The notes beneath the pieces are model-generated. The model was not told the DNA's origin and did no database searches. It saw nothing but the letters and a program-made list of their open reading frames with translations. The position numbers were made by a program, and so were the translations under genes. Below, in pieces: positions 8,473-16,416 of a DNA stretch of 64,000 bases (position 1 is its first letter; every line of letters begins with the position of its first letter). The DNA comes from Gemmatimonadota bacterium (GTDB lineage: Bacteria > Gemmatimonadota > Gemmatimonadetes > Gemmatimonadales > GWC2-71-9), in assembly GCA_016713785.1 (NCBI GenBank), contig JADJOM010000001.1:558001-622000 (forward strand), read 5' to 3'.

Positions 8473-9278
8473 TGCGGCGACTGCCTTCCCTCTGCCTGGC
8501 CCTCCTGCTGGCCGGCGCGGCCGGCCTCCAGGCCCAGGCCACCGCCGACCAGGCCCGCCTCATGTTCACCCTGGGCTTCGGGCAGACCTCGGGAGGGGGC
8601 ACGCTGTGGCGCGTGGGGCGGCAGCCGTTCATCGTCGGCCCCGGCGCAGTGGACACCCTGGCCGTGTCGCGGGCGTTCGGGCGGAGCCTGGCGGTGACGT
8701 TCTCGGGCACCTACTTCCCCAACGACAATCTCGGGTTCAATGTGGAGGCGCAGCTGCTGGGCCTCGTCACCCAGGATGACTGCCGCCTCGTGTCCACGGT
8801 CGGCGACACCCTCGGTCCCGACCTCTGCCGCTCCATCAATGGCGGCAGTCGCAACGCCTCGGCGGTGGGGCTCTCCGGGGGCCTGGTGTACCGCGCCTTC
8901 AGCAAGCAGCCGCTGCATCCCTTCTTCCGGGCCAGCGCGGGCTTCGTGGTGAGTCAGCAGAGCTACCTCCGGACGGCGGGACGGGTGGGCATCGACAGCG
9001 ACAGCACCGCCGCGGCGGACCTGACGCTCTACGCCGATGACAGCCCGGGCAGCATCCAGCCCTACTATTCCCTGGGCGGCGGCGTGGTGGCGGTGGTGGG
9101 CCGGGGCTACCAGTTCCGGGCCGAGGTGCGCGACAACTGGGTCCGGGTGCCGTCGGTGGCCGGCGCCACGCTGCGACAGGGCGTGAAGCCGCCGTCCACC
9201 CAGGTCGGCAAGCACTTCCTCACCTTCCTGATCGGGTTCGACATCGTCCTCGAGCGCAAGCGCGGGCGACGCTACTAG
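8472..9278 (+). CDS. Exported beta-barrel protein, paralogue A
   Basis: A 268-residue protein with a signal peptide (MRRLPSLCLALLLAGAAGLQ, cleaved near AQA) followed by amphipathic beta strands. It is clearly paralogous to the next gene. Shared landmarks are a TSGGG(T/R)LW.VG.QP motif near residue 38, two cysteines in DDCR...DLC, a GSIQPY/PFxR segment, an aromatic EVRDNWVR strand and an identical basic tail VLERKRGRRY. The tail is unusual because barrel proteins normally end in an aromatic beta-signal without a basic extension. The ATG at 8472 is chosen because it restores the signal peptide and overlaps the preceding stop. Function unknown. Confidence 0.7.
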   Translation: MRRLPSLCLALLLAGAAGLQAQATADQARLMFTLGFGQTSGGGTLWRVGRQPFIVGPGAVDTLAVSRAFGRSLAVTFSGTYFPNDNLGFNVEAQLLGLVTQDDCRLVSTVGDTLGPDLCRSINGGSRNASAVGLSGGLVYRAFSKQPLHPFFRASAGFVVSQQSYLRTAGRVGIDSDSTAAADLTLYADDSPGSIQPYYSLGGGVVAVVGRGYQFRAEVRDNWVRVPSVAGATLRQGVKPPSTQVGKHFLTFLIGFDIVLERKRGRRY

Positions 9279-9294
9279 CCACGAGGCTTCCCTC

Positions 9295-10095
9295 ATGCGC
9301 CGAGCCGGACTGCTGGCCCTCGCCCTTCTCGGGCCCTGCCTGGCGCGCCCCGCCGCCGCCCAGCGGCAGGCCGACGAGGCCCGGCTCACCATCGGCGCGG
9401 GCCTGCTGCACACCAGCGGCGGGGGCCGGCTCTGGTCGGTGGGCCACCAGCCGATCCTCGACGGCGCCGGCATCGACACCCTGCGGATCTCCCGCCGCCT
9501 GACGAGCGGGCTCGGCTTCTCCTTCCACGGCGCGTACTTCCCGAGCACCTACTACGGTTTCGCCGGCGAGGTGCTGGTGACCCGCCTGGGGACCGGCGAC
9601 GACTGCCGCCTCCGCTCCTCCGCCGCGACGCTCTACGCCTCCGACCTCTGCGGCTCGCTCCAGAACAACGAGGCCAGCACCAGCACCGCCTCGCTCTCGG
9701 CCGGGGTGATGCTCCGCCCGGGGCTGCGGGGCAGCATCCAGCCCTTCGCCCGCGCCATGGGGGGGATCCTCATCGCGCAGAAGAGCTTCGCCTCGACCGA
9801 CGGCTTCGTGCGCACCCCCGACAGCGTGGTGGCGGTGGCCGCGGTCTATCGCGACGAGGACGTCACCACCACCTCGCCCTACCTCTCGTTCGGGGTCGGG
9901 TTCGCGGCCGCGATCGCGCCGGGGTGGCAGACCCGGGTGGAGGTGCGCGACACCTGGGTGCGGCTGCCGATGATCACCGGCGCCACCAGCCGCCAGGGGG
10001 TCCAGCCGAGCCTCGGCCGCAAGGGCCACCACCTCCTCAGCTTCGTGGTGAGCGTGGACGTGGTGCTGGAGCGGAAGCGGGGCCGCCGCTACTGA
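9295..10095 (+). CDS. Exported beta-barrel protein, paralogue B
   Basis: A 266-residue tandem paralogue of the preceding gene with the same architecture: signal peptide (MRRAGLLALALLGPCLARPA), LHTSGGGRLWSVGHQP motif, DDCR and DLCGS cysteines, EVRDTWVRLPMITGATSRQG, and the same VLERKRGRRY terminus. The two genes are 16 bp apart, pointing to a local duplication followed by divergence of the loops. The last base of its TGA stop is the first base of the mobA ATG (TGATG), so it is transcriptionally linked to the molybdenum cofactor genes, with no obvious functional connection. Confidence 0.7.
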   Translation: MRRAGLLALALLGPCLARPAAAQRQADEARLTIGAGLLHTSGGGRLWSVGHQPILDGAGIDTLRISRRLTSGLGFSFHGAYFPSTYYGFAGEVLVTRLGTGDDCRLRSSAATLYASDLCGSLQNNEASTSTASLSAGVMLRPGLRGSIQPFARAMGGILIAQKSFASTDGFVRTPDSVVAVAAVYRDEDVTTTSPYLSFGVGFAAAIAPGWQTRVEVRDTWVRLPMITGATSRQGVQPSLGRKGHHLLSFVVSVDVVLERKRGRRY

Positions 10096-10703
10096 TGCGG
10101 GGCGCGATCATCGCCGGGGGCGACGCCACCCGGTACGGCGGGCAGCCCAAGGGACTGCTGCAGGTGGGCGGCGTGCGGATCCTCGACCGCCTCATCGCCG
10201 CCTTCACCACGGCGCTCGGGGCGCCACCGCTCCTGGTGGCCAACGCCCCCGACGCCGCCGGCTGGGCCCCCGGGCTCCGGGTGGTTCCCGACCTGCGCCC
10301 GGGTCAGGGCGCCCTCGGCGGGCTCCATACCGCGGTGCTCGCGGCCCCCGCGCCCGTGGTCGTGGCCGCGTGGGACATGCCCTTCGTGACGCCCGGGCTC
10401 CTCGCCGCCCTGGCCGACGGCCTCGCCGACTGGGATGCCTTCCTCCCCGCGAGCGGGGGGCCCAGGGGGCTCGAGCCCCTCTGCGCCGCGTACGGGCCCG
10501 CCGCCGGCCCCGCCATCACCGCCGCCCTCGACGCCGGGGACCGCCGCGCCATCGGCTTCCATGATCGCCTGAAAGTCGGTATCCTCTCCCCCGGGCAGGT
10601 GAGCGGCCTGGGCGACCCGGGCCGGTTGTTCTTCAACGTGAACACGGCCGGGGATCTCGCGGCGGCGGAGCAGCTGTGGCAGGGACACGCATCCTCTCGG
10701 TGA
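10095..10703 (+). CDS. mobA: Molybdenum cofactor guanylyltransferase (MobA)
   Basis: Transfers GMP from GTP to molybdopterin-Mo to form the guanine dinucleotide cofactor. The 202 residues match family size. The N-terminal nucleotidyltransferase signature is GAIIAGGDATRYGGQPKGLL, a small variation on the usual LAGGxSxRMGxxK. VVVAAWDMPFVTP carries the metal-binding aspartate. FFNVNTAGDLAAAE near the C-terminus is the classical MobA ending. The ATG at 10095 is selected because it begins at the signature and overlaps the preceding stop. The 3' end overlaps mobB by 28 bp. Confidence 0.92.
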   Translation: MRGAIIAGGDATRYGGQPKGLLQVGGVRILDRLIAAFTTALGAPPLLVANAPDAAGWAPGLRVVPDLRPGQGALGGLHTAVLAAPAPVVVAAWDMPFVTPGLLAALADGLADWDAFLPASGGPRGLEPLCAAYGPAAGPAITAALDAGDRRAIGFHDRLKVGILSPGQVSGLGDPGRLFFNVNTAGDLAAAEQLWQGHASSR

Positions 10704-11086
10704 TCGGCAGGCCGGGCGCCGGCAAGAGCACGCTCATCGCCGCGCTCGTCTCGGAATTCGGGCGCAAGGGCCGCCGGGTGGCGCACGTCACCCCCGATCG
10801 CGTGAGCCAGAATCCCATCGGCGACGCGCTGAGCGCCGGACTCGGCGCCGACCTGATCCTGGTCGAAGGGGTGGAGCAGGCCCGGCTGCCCAAGATCGAG
10901 GTCCACCGCCTCGAGGCGGCGCAGCAGCCGCTCTACACGGCGACCGACCCCCACGCGGGCGAGTGGGTGGCCATCGTCACCGACGACGACAAGCTCCACG
11001 CCCCCTGCCCCGTGCTCCGCTTCCGCGACACGATGTGGCTCCAGCTCCTGGCGAACCTGGCGTGGGAGAAGGCCCTGGTGCCTTGA
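10676..11086 (+). CDS. mobB: Compact MobB-like GTP-binding protein
   Basis: A 136-residue P-loop protein that assists MobA. The Walker A is GRPGAGKST at residues 10-18, and LILVEGVEQARLPKIEV is the MobB-typical Walker B region. The segment that normally lies between these, including the KHTHH-type motif, is shortened to HVTPDRVSQNPIGD, making it about 30-40 residues smaller than E. coli MobB. The start is a GTG at 10676 inside mobA. The stop overlaps the moeA start. Function is inferred from the motif order and the mobA/moeA neighbourhood. Confidence 0.8.
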   Translation: MAGTRILSVIGRPGAGKSTLIAALVSEFGRKGRRVAHVTPDRVSQNPIGDALSAGLGADLILVEGVEQARLPKIEVHRLEAAQQPLYTATDPHAGEWVAIVTDDDKLHAPCPVLRFRDTMWLQLLANLAWEKALVP

Positions 11087-12342
11087 CCGCCCCGCTCGCC
11101 CCGCGCGACGCGGCCGGCCGGATCCTCGCCTCCCTCCGCCGCCAGCCCGCCCTGCGGGTCCCGCTCGACGACGCCCTCGGCGCCGTGCTGGCCGAGACCA
11201 TCATCAGTCCCCTCGACATCCCCGCCTGGCCCAACTCCGCGATGGACGGCTACGCCGCCCGCGGCGAGGACGTGCGCGGCGCCCGCGCCGACGCCCCGCG
11301 CCGGCTCGCGGTGCTCGAGGTGATCGCCGCCGGCGCCTTCCCCACCCGCGCCCTCACCCCCGGCACCTGCGCGCGGATCTTCACCGGCGCCCCGGTGCCC
11401 GAGGGCGCCGACTGCGTGATCCGGCAGGAGGACACCGACCTCGGCGCGGAGACGGTGGCCATCACCAGCGACCGCGACGCGGGGAGCAACATCCGCCGCG
11501 CGGGCGAGGATATCCGCCGCGGCGCCACGGTGCTCGAGGCCGGCGCCGAGCTCGGCCCGGCGCAGCTCGGCGTGCTCGCCTCGCTCGCGGTGGCCACGCC
11601 CCTCATCTACCGCCGGCCGCGCATCGCGATCCTCGGCTCGGGCGACGAGATCGTGGACATCGACCAGCCGGACCAGATCCTCAGCGGCCGCAAGGTGGCG
11701 AGCAGCAACACCCACACCCTCGCCGCGCTGGTGCGGCAGGCGGGCGGGGAGCCGGTCAACCTCGGCATCGCGCGCGACACCCCCGAGAGCCTGCGGGCGC
11801 ACCTGGCCCGCGCCGACGAGGCCGACCTGCTGGTGACCAGCGCCGGCATCAGCGTCGGCGACCACGACCACGTCCGCACCGTGCTGCAGGAGCTGGGCAC
11901 CGACCTCCGCTTCTGGCGCCTCCGGATGCGGCCCGGTGCGCCGGTGGGCTTCGGCCTGCTCCGCGACCTGCCGTGGATCGGCCTTCCCGGGAATCCCGTC
12001 AGCACCATGGTGACCTTCGAGCTGTTCGTGCGGCCGGCCATCCGGTTCATGGCGGGGCGGGCGCTGCCCTTCCGCCGCGCGATCCCGGTGCGGACCGAGG
12101 AGCCGATCACCGTCGGGCCCCGGCTGCAGCACTTCCAGCGGGCGGTGGTCACCTGGCCGGACGCCGCCGCGCTCCCCGTCGCCCGGCTCACCGGCCCGCA
12201 GGGCTCGGGCATCCTGAGCTCGATGGCCCGGGCCAACGCCCTGCTGATCCTGCCCGAGGGGCAGTTCGAGACCCCCGCCGGCGCCACCCTGCAGGCCATC
12301 CTCCTCGACGACGGCGTGCACGTGGCGGACCCGCCATTCTGA
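11083..12342 (+). CDS. moeA: Molybdopterin molybdenumtransferase (MoeA)
   Basis: Inserts molybdenum into adenylylated molybdopterin. About 419 residues, normal for MoeA. Domain landmarks in order: PAWPNSAMDGYA, RIFTGAPVPEGADCVI, GSNIRRAGEDIRRG, ILGSGDEIV, the molybdopterin-binding TSAGISVGDHDHV, and PWIGLPGNPVSTMVTFE. The start is placed at a TTG (11083) forming a TTGA overlap with the mobB stop. No ATG or GTG lies between there and the conserved N-terminus, and the longer upstream reading frame is antisense-like low-complexity sequence. Coupled to the next gene through CTGA. Confidence 0.93.
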   Translation: MTAPLAPRDAAGRILASLRRQPALRVPLDDALGAVLAETIISPLDIPAWPNSAMDGYAARGEDVRGARADAPRRLAVLEVIAAGAFPTRALTPGTCARIFTGAPVPEGADCVIRQEDTDLGAETVAITSDRDAGSNIRRAGEDIRRGATVLEAGAELGPAQLGVLASLAVATPLIYRRPRIAILGSGDEIVDIDQPDQILSGRKVASSNTHTLAALVRQAGGEPVNLGIARDTPESLRAHLARADEADLLVTSAGISVGDHDHVRTVLQELGTDLRFWRLRMRPGAPVGFGLLRDLPWIGLPGNPVSTMVTFELFVRPAIRFMAGRALPFRRAIPVRTEEPITVGPRLQHFQRAVVTWPDAAALPVARLTGPQGSGILSSMARANALLILPEGQFETPAGATLQAILLDDGVHVADPPF

Positions 12343-13481
12343 GCTCCCCAGCCGGCGCGCTCTCCTGCTATGCCGTCACCGCGCCCGGGCTCGAGCCGCT
12401 CACCGCCGCCGAGCTCGCGGCGCTGGGGCTGGCCCCCGAGGCACCGGAGCCAGGCGGCGTCAGCTTCACCGCGGCACTTCCCGACCTCGCCCGCGCCAAC
12501 CTCCACCTCCGCACCGCGAGCCGGATCCTGGTCCGGCTCGGCTCGTTCCACGCCCGCGCGCTCGGCGAGCTCGAGCGCAAGCTGGCGCTGCTGCCGTGGG
12601 GGGTGTGGCTGCCGGCGGGCACCCGGGTGCAGGCGCGGGTCAGCTGCCACAAGTCGCGGCTCTATCACCAGAAGGCCATCGCCGAGCGCGTGATCCGGGC
12701 CTCGGGGTGCCCGGCGGCGCCCCCGGCGGGCCCCGACGGGGAGCCCGAGCCGGGGACCCAGCTGGTGGTGGTGCGCCTGTTGCGCGACGAGGTCACCGTG
12801 AGCCTCGACAGCTCCGGCACGCTGCTGCACCGCCGGGGCTACCGGCTGGAGACCGCCAAGGCGCCGCTCCGCGAGACGTTGGCCGCGGCACTGCTGCTGG
12901 CCGGCGAATGGGACCCGGGCACCCCGCTGGTGGACCCGATGTGCGGCTCGGGCACCGTTGCCATCGAGGCGGCGCTGCTGGCGCGGGCCATCGCCCCCGG
13001 CGCCGGGCGCGCCTTCCGCTTCCGCCACTGGCTGCCGTGGGACGACGGGTCGTGGGCACCGCTGCTCGCGGCGGCACGCGCGGCCGAGCGGCCGCGGGCG
13101 GGGGCGGAGCTCGTGGCCAGCGACCGCGACGCGGGCGCCATCCGGGCCGCCCGCGCCAACGCCGACCGCGCCGGCGTGGCGGCCGACATCCGCTTCGTGG
13201 AGCGCAGTGTCAGCGACCTCGACGCCCACGCGGGGCCGGGCCAGCTGGTGAGCAACCCGCCCTACGGCGTGCGGGTGAGCGAGGGGCGCGAGCTGCGCGA
13301 CCTCTTTGCCCGGCTGGGCCAGCGGTGCCGGGAGCGGCTGCCGGGCTTCGCGGTGACGCTGCTGGTGCCCGAGATGCCGCTGGAGCGGGCCACGGGGCTC
13401 CCCTTCCGGGAGCTGTTCCGTACCCAGAACGGCGGGCTGCTGGTGCGCGCGGTCCACGCCCCCGGCCGGCCGGAAGGGTGA
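12339..13481 (+). CDS. THUMP-domain class I RNA methyltransferase (RlmL/YpsC type)
   Basis: An SAM-dependent methyltransferase that probably modifies 23S rRNA guanine N2. The N-terminal half is a ferredoxin-like plus THUMP region (YAVTAPGLEPLTAAELAALG, SCHKSRLYH). The catalytic domain follows, with VDPMCGSGTVAIEAALLA as SAM motif I and LVSNPPYGVRV as the NPPY motif. About 380 residues. No ATG, GTG or TTG lies near the expected N-terminus. The best position is a CTG at 12339 that overlaps the moeA stop as CTGA, in line with the ATGA/TTGA overlaps upstream; an ATT at 12336 is an alternative. Start confidence is low; function confidence is good. Confidence 0.85.
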   Translation: MSSPAGALSCYAVTAPGLEPLTAAELAALGLAPEAPEPGGVSFTAALPDLARANLHLRTASRILVRLGSFHARALGELERKLALLPWGVWLPAGTRVQARVSCHKSRLYHQKAIAERVIRASGCPAAPPAGPDGEPEPGTQLVVVRLLRDEVTVSLDSSGTLLHRRGYRLETAKAPLRETLAAALLLAGEWDPGTPLVDPMCGSGTVAIEAALLARAIAPGAGRAFRFRHWLPWDDGSWAPLLAAARAAERPRAGAELVASDRDAGAIRAARANADRAGVAADIRFVERSVSDLDAHAGPGQLVSNPPYGVRVSEGRELRDLFARLGQRCRERLPGFAVTLLVPEMPLERATGLPFRELFRTQNGGLLVRAVHAPGRPEG

Positions 13482-13514
13482 ACAGCCCCGGGCGGGGCGC
13501 CGGCGGGGGCGCCG

Positions 13515-13543
13515 TTGACGCGCGGGGCTCCGGCCCTTAGAGT
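13515..13543 (+). promoter_or_regulatory. Sigma70-type promoter for the riboswitch transcript
   Basis: TTGACG (13515-13520) and TAGAGT (13538-13543) are separated by exactly 17 bp. Transcription would begin near 13550, directly at the 5' edge of the riboswitch aptamer, which supports both calls. Confidence 0.65.
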
Positions 13544-13550
13544 TCCGCCC

Positions 13551-13697
13551 CTGAAGGGGAGTAGCTTATCCGCCTCGCGGCGGACGCCCTCATCGTCAAG
13601 ACTGCAGCCCAGGGCCGGGAGAACCGGCACCCGCTGCACGGTGATGGCAGGCAGGTGGAGCCTCTGGTCCATCATGCAGAGCGAGACCTTCGCGGCG
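13551..13697 (+). promoter_or_regulatory. yybP-ykoY manganese riboswitch aptamer
   Basis: The conserved blocks of this Mn2+-sensing RNA are present in order: CTGAAGGGGAGTAGC (13551-13565), CGTCAAGACTGCAGCCC (13594-13610) and GAGCGAGACCTTCGC (13679-13693). The closing P1 stem pairs GAAGG (13553-13557) with CCTTC (13687-13691) and extends with CGCC/GGCG. The 3' strand of P1 is also the 5' arm of the terminator that follows, so folding of the aptamer and of the terminator are mutually exclusive. Known members turn expression on when Mn2+ binds. Downstream are htpX and a TerC/Alx gene, the latter a classical target of this RNA. Confidence 0.9.
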
Positions 13698-13750
13698 TCG
13701 GCGCGCACCAGGTGCGTGCCGTCCGGCCGCGGAGGTCTCGCTGAGTTTTT
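13680..13750 (+). terminator. Riboswitch expression-platform terminator
   Basis: A long stem pairs 13680-13696 with 13726-13742, including a perfect 10-bp outer part (AGCGAGACCT with AGGTCTCGCT), and is followed by five T residues (13746-13750). The htpX Shine-Dalgarno GGAGGG (13751-13756) lies immediately after the T-run. The 5' arm overlaps the aptamer P1, giving transcriptional control by Mn2+. Confidence 0.85.
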
Positions 13751-13760
13751 GGAGGGTACG

Positions 13761-14600
13761 ATGAACAACCTGAAGACCGCCGTCCTCATGGCGGGCATGA
13801 TCGCCCTGCTCATGGCCGCCGGCCAGGTGCTGGGGGGCACCAACGGGCTCATCCTCGGCTCCATCCTGGGCCTGGGGATGAACTTCGTGATGTACTTCTT
13901 CTCCGACCGCATGGTGCTCCGGATGTACGGGGCGCAGGTGGTGACCGAGCAGGAGGCGCCGGAGCTCTACCGGATGGTGGACCGGCTGCGGCAGCGCGCC
14001 GGGCTCCCGATGCCGGTGGTGGCCGTGGCCCCGCACGACCAGCCCAATGCCTTTGCCACCGGACGCAGCCCCGCCAAGGCCGTGGTGGCGGTGACCACGG
14101 GCATCCTCCGCGCCATGCCGCAGGAGGAGCTCGAGGGCGTGATCGCGCACGAGCTGGCGCACATCAAGAACCGCGACATGCTCATCAGCACCATCGCGGC
14201 GGGCATCGCCGGCATGATCGGCAATCTGCCCTGGCTGCTCATGTTCGCCGGCGGATCGCGGGACGACGAGCAGCGCAACCCGCTCGGCGAGCTGGCGCTG
14301 GTGCTCCTGGCGCCGGTGGCGGCGATGCTGATCCAGTTCGCCATCTCGCGGCAGCGCGAGTTCGAGGCCGACCGGGTGGGCGCCGAGATCCTGGGCCGCC
14401 CCCTGCCGCTGGCCCGGGCGCTCACGCGGCTCGACTCCCTGGCGCACCAGATCCCCATGCAGGTGGCCCCGGCCGCGGCGCCGCTGGCGCAGGTCAATCC
14501 GCTGGCGGCGATGGGCGGCGGCGTAATGCGGCTCTTCAGCACCCATCCGCCCACCGAGGAGCGCGTGGCGCGCCTCGAGGCGATGGCCGCGGGACGCTGA
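13761..14600 (+). CDS. htpX: HtpX-family membrane zinc metalloprotease
   Basis: A 279-residue M48 integral-membrane endopeptidase involved in membrane-protein quality control. Two N-terminal TM helices (TAVLMAGMIALLMAAG; LILGSILGLGMNFVMYFFSD) precede the catalytic HELAH motif in VIAHELAHIKNRDM. A downstream EFEADRVGAEIL provides the third zinc ligand, with two further hydrophobic segments between. A C-terminal FSTHPPTEERVARL is typical. The ATG at 13761 follows GGAGGG; longer in-frame readings would run through the riboswitch. It is the first gene after the Mn2+ riboswitch, an uncommon position for htpX. Confidence 0.93.
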   Translation: MNNLKTAVLMAGMIALLMAAGQVLGGTNGLILGSILGLGMNFVMYFFSDRMVLRMYGAQVVTEQEAPELYRMVDRLRQRAGLPMPVVAVAPHDQPNAFATGRSPAKAVVAVTTGILRAMPQEELEGVIAHELAHIKNRDMLISTIAAGIAGMIGNLPWLLMFAGGSRDDEQRNPLGELALVLLAPVAAMLIQFAISRQREFEADRVGAEILGRPLPLARALTRLDSLAHQIPMQVAPAAAPLAQVNPLAAMGGGVMRLFSTHPPTEERVARLEAMAAGR

Positions 14601-15536
14601 GTGCCCGTCACCACCCATTCGCCCGAGGTCTGGCTCACGTTCGTCGTGGTCGTCGGCAGCCTGATGGTGCTCGACCTCGGCGTCCTCAACCGGAAGTCGC
14701 ACATCCTCGGGCAGCGGGAGGCCCTGACCTGGAGCGCCAGCATCGTCACGCTGGCGCTCCTCTTTGGCGCCTTCCTCTGGTGGGAGGTGGGGTCGACCAC
14801 GGCGCTCGAGTACTACGCCGGCTACCTGATCGAGCTCTCGCTCAGCGTCGACAACCTGTTCGTCTTCCTCATGGTGTTCCAGTACTTCGCGGTGCCGGCG
14901 GCGCTGCAGCCCCGGGTGCTCAAGTGGGGCATCTTCGGCGCGATGCTCATGCGGGCGGTGATGATCGGCGCCGGCGCGCTGCTGCTGCAGCAGTTCACCT
15001 GGATCGTCTACGTCTTCGGCGGGGTGCTGGTGCTCACCGGCCTCAAGATGTTCCGGGGCGGGGACGAGCGGGTGGAGCCGGAGAAGAACCCCCTGGTGCG
15101 GCTGGCCCGGAAGGTCTTCCCGGTGACGCCCGCCTACGAGGGGCAGCACTTCTTCGTGCGGAACGCGAGCGGCGTGCTGATGGCCACCCCGCTGCTGCTG
15201 GTGCTGCTGGTGGTGGAATGGAGCGACCTGGTCTTCGCCATCGACAGCATCCCGGCGGTCTTCGCGGTGACCCGCGACCCGTTCGTGGTGTACGCCTCGA
15301 ACCTCTTCGCCATCCTCGGGCTCCGGGCGCTGTTCTTCGTGCTCGCGGGCGCGATGGACAACTTCCGCTTCCTCAAGCCCGGCGTGGCGCTGATCCTGCT
15401 CTTCGTCGGCGCCAAGATGATCGCCAGCGCCTGGATCCACCCCTCCACGGTGGTGTCGCTGGTGGTGATCGTCACGATCCTCGCCGGCGCGATCGGCCTC
15501 TCGCTGCTCCGGCCCGGGCAGGTGGACCAGGCGTAG
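14601..15536 (+). CDS. TerC/Alx-family manganese exporter
   Basis: A 311-residue multi-pass membrane protein of the TerC family. VVVGSLMVLDLGVLNRKSH forms TM1, followed by LIELSLSVDNLFVFLMVFQY and later LVVEWSDLVFAIDSIPAVFA, the two conserved acidic membrane motifs thought to bind metal. The length and the Alx-like HILGQREALTWSA loop match the Alx subgroup. The GTG start directly follows the htpX TGA with no gap. Alx-type proteins export Mn2+ and are controlled by yybP-ykoY RNAs, which fits the leader upstream. Related TerC proteins have also been linked to metalation of secreted metalloenzymes. Confidence 0.92.
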   Translation: MPVTTHSPEVWLTFVVVVGSLMVLDLGVLNRKSHILGQREALTWSASIVTLALLFGAFLWWEVGSTTALEYYAGYLIELSLSVDNLFVFLMVFQYFAVPAALQPRVLKWGIFGAMLMRAVMIGAGALLLQQFTWIVYVFGGVLVLTGLKMFRGGDERVEPEKNPLVRLARKVFPVTPAYEGQHFFVRNASGVLMATPLLLVLLVVEWSDLVFAIDSIPAVFAVTRDPFVVYASNLFAILGLRALFFVLAGAMDNFRFLKPGVALILLFVGAKMIASAWIHPSTVVSLVVIVTILAGAIGLSLLRPGQVDQA

Positions 15537-15605
15537 GCCCGGGCCCGGGTGGCACTCCCGCCCCCGGGCGCGCATCTTTCGCGGGTCCGGCCCCGCCGGC
15601 CCCTC

Positions 15606-16394
15606 ATGCCCGATCTCTTTCGCGACACCACGGTCCTGATCACCGGCGCCAGCCGCGGCATCGGCGCGGCCTTCGCCCGGTTGCTGGCGCCGCGGGGCGC
15701 GCGGCTCCTCCTGGTGGCGCGCCACGTCGCGGACCTCGAGCGGGTGGCCGCGTCGGTCCGGCAGCTCGGCGGGTCGGCCGAGGTCTTCCCGGCGGACCTA
15801 GCCCCGGCCGAGGCGCCGGCACGGCTGGCCACGGCGGTGGCCGCGCGCGGCTTCACGGTGGATCACCTCATCAACAACGCCGGCATCGGGCCGCAGGGAC
15901 GCTTCCAGGACCTGCCGGTGACGGCGCAGCTGCCCGTGATCGACGTGAACGTGCGGGCGGTGACGGCGCTGGCGGGGCTGTTCCTGCCCGGGATGGTGGC
16001 GCGGCGGCGCGGCGGCATCCTCAACGTGGCGAGCACCGCCGCCTGGCAGGGCCTCACCTGGCTCCCGGTCTACTCCGGCTCCAAGGCGTACGTCATCACC
16101 TGGAGCGAGGCGACGTGGGGCGGGCTCCGCGGCACCGGGGTGCGCTGCTGCTGCGTCTCGCCCGGGCCGGTTGACACCCCGTTCTTCGACGCCAACGGCC
16201 TCACCGGCCGGCCGCCGCGCTGGCTGATGCAGTCGGCGGAGGCGGTCGCGGCCCGCGGGCTCCGCGCCTACGCCCGCGACGACTGCCACGTGCTCCCCTT
16301 CCTCCCCTTCCGGCTGGCGGCGTGGAGCACCCGCCTGGTGCCCCGCGCCCTGGCCGCTCGGCTCGGCGCCCGCTACGGCAAGCCGCCCGGCTGA
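15606..16394 (+). CDS. Short-chain dehydrogenase/reductase
   Basis: A 262-residue NAD(P)-dependent SDR. The cofactor motif is TVLITGASRGIGAAFARLLA, with HLINNAGIGPQG and the active-site YSGSK (Tyr-x-x-x-Lys) about residue 158; the serine lies in NVASTAAW. It resembles the YqjQ/DltE-like short SDRs that act on lipid or polyketide-type substrates, but the substrate is not evident. The ATG at 15606 starts at the fold boundary. The C-terminal tail includes a hydrophobic patch (HVLPFLPFRLAAWSTRLVP) that may contact membrane. Confidence 0.85.
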   Translation: MPDLFRDTTVLITGASRGIGAAFARLLAPRGARLLLVARHVADLERVAASVRQLGGSAEVFPADLAPAEAPARLATAVAARGFTVDHLINNAGIGPQGRFQDLPVTAQLPVIDVNVRAVTALAGLFLPGMVARRRGGILNVASTAAWQGLTWLPVYSGSKAYVITWSEATWGGLRGTGVRCCCVSPGPVDTPFFDANGLTGRPPRWLMQSAEAVAARGLRAYARDDCHVLPFLPFRLAAWSTRLVPRALAARLGARYGKPPG

Positions 16395-16416
16395 CCACCC
16401 TCACCCCCCTCGGACC

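Noticed and set aside
13515..13760. An N-terminal extension of HtpX from 13515
   Set aside because: That stretch is the riboswitch and terminator; the family N-terminus begins at 13761 after GGAGGG.
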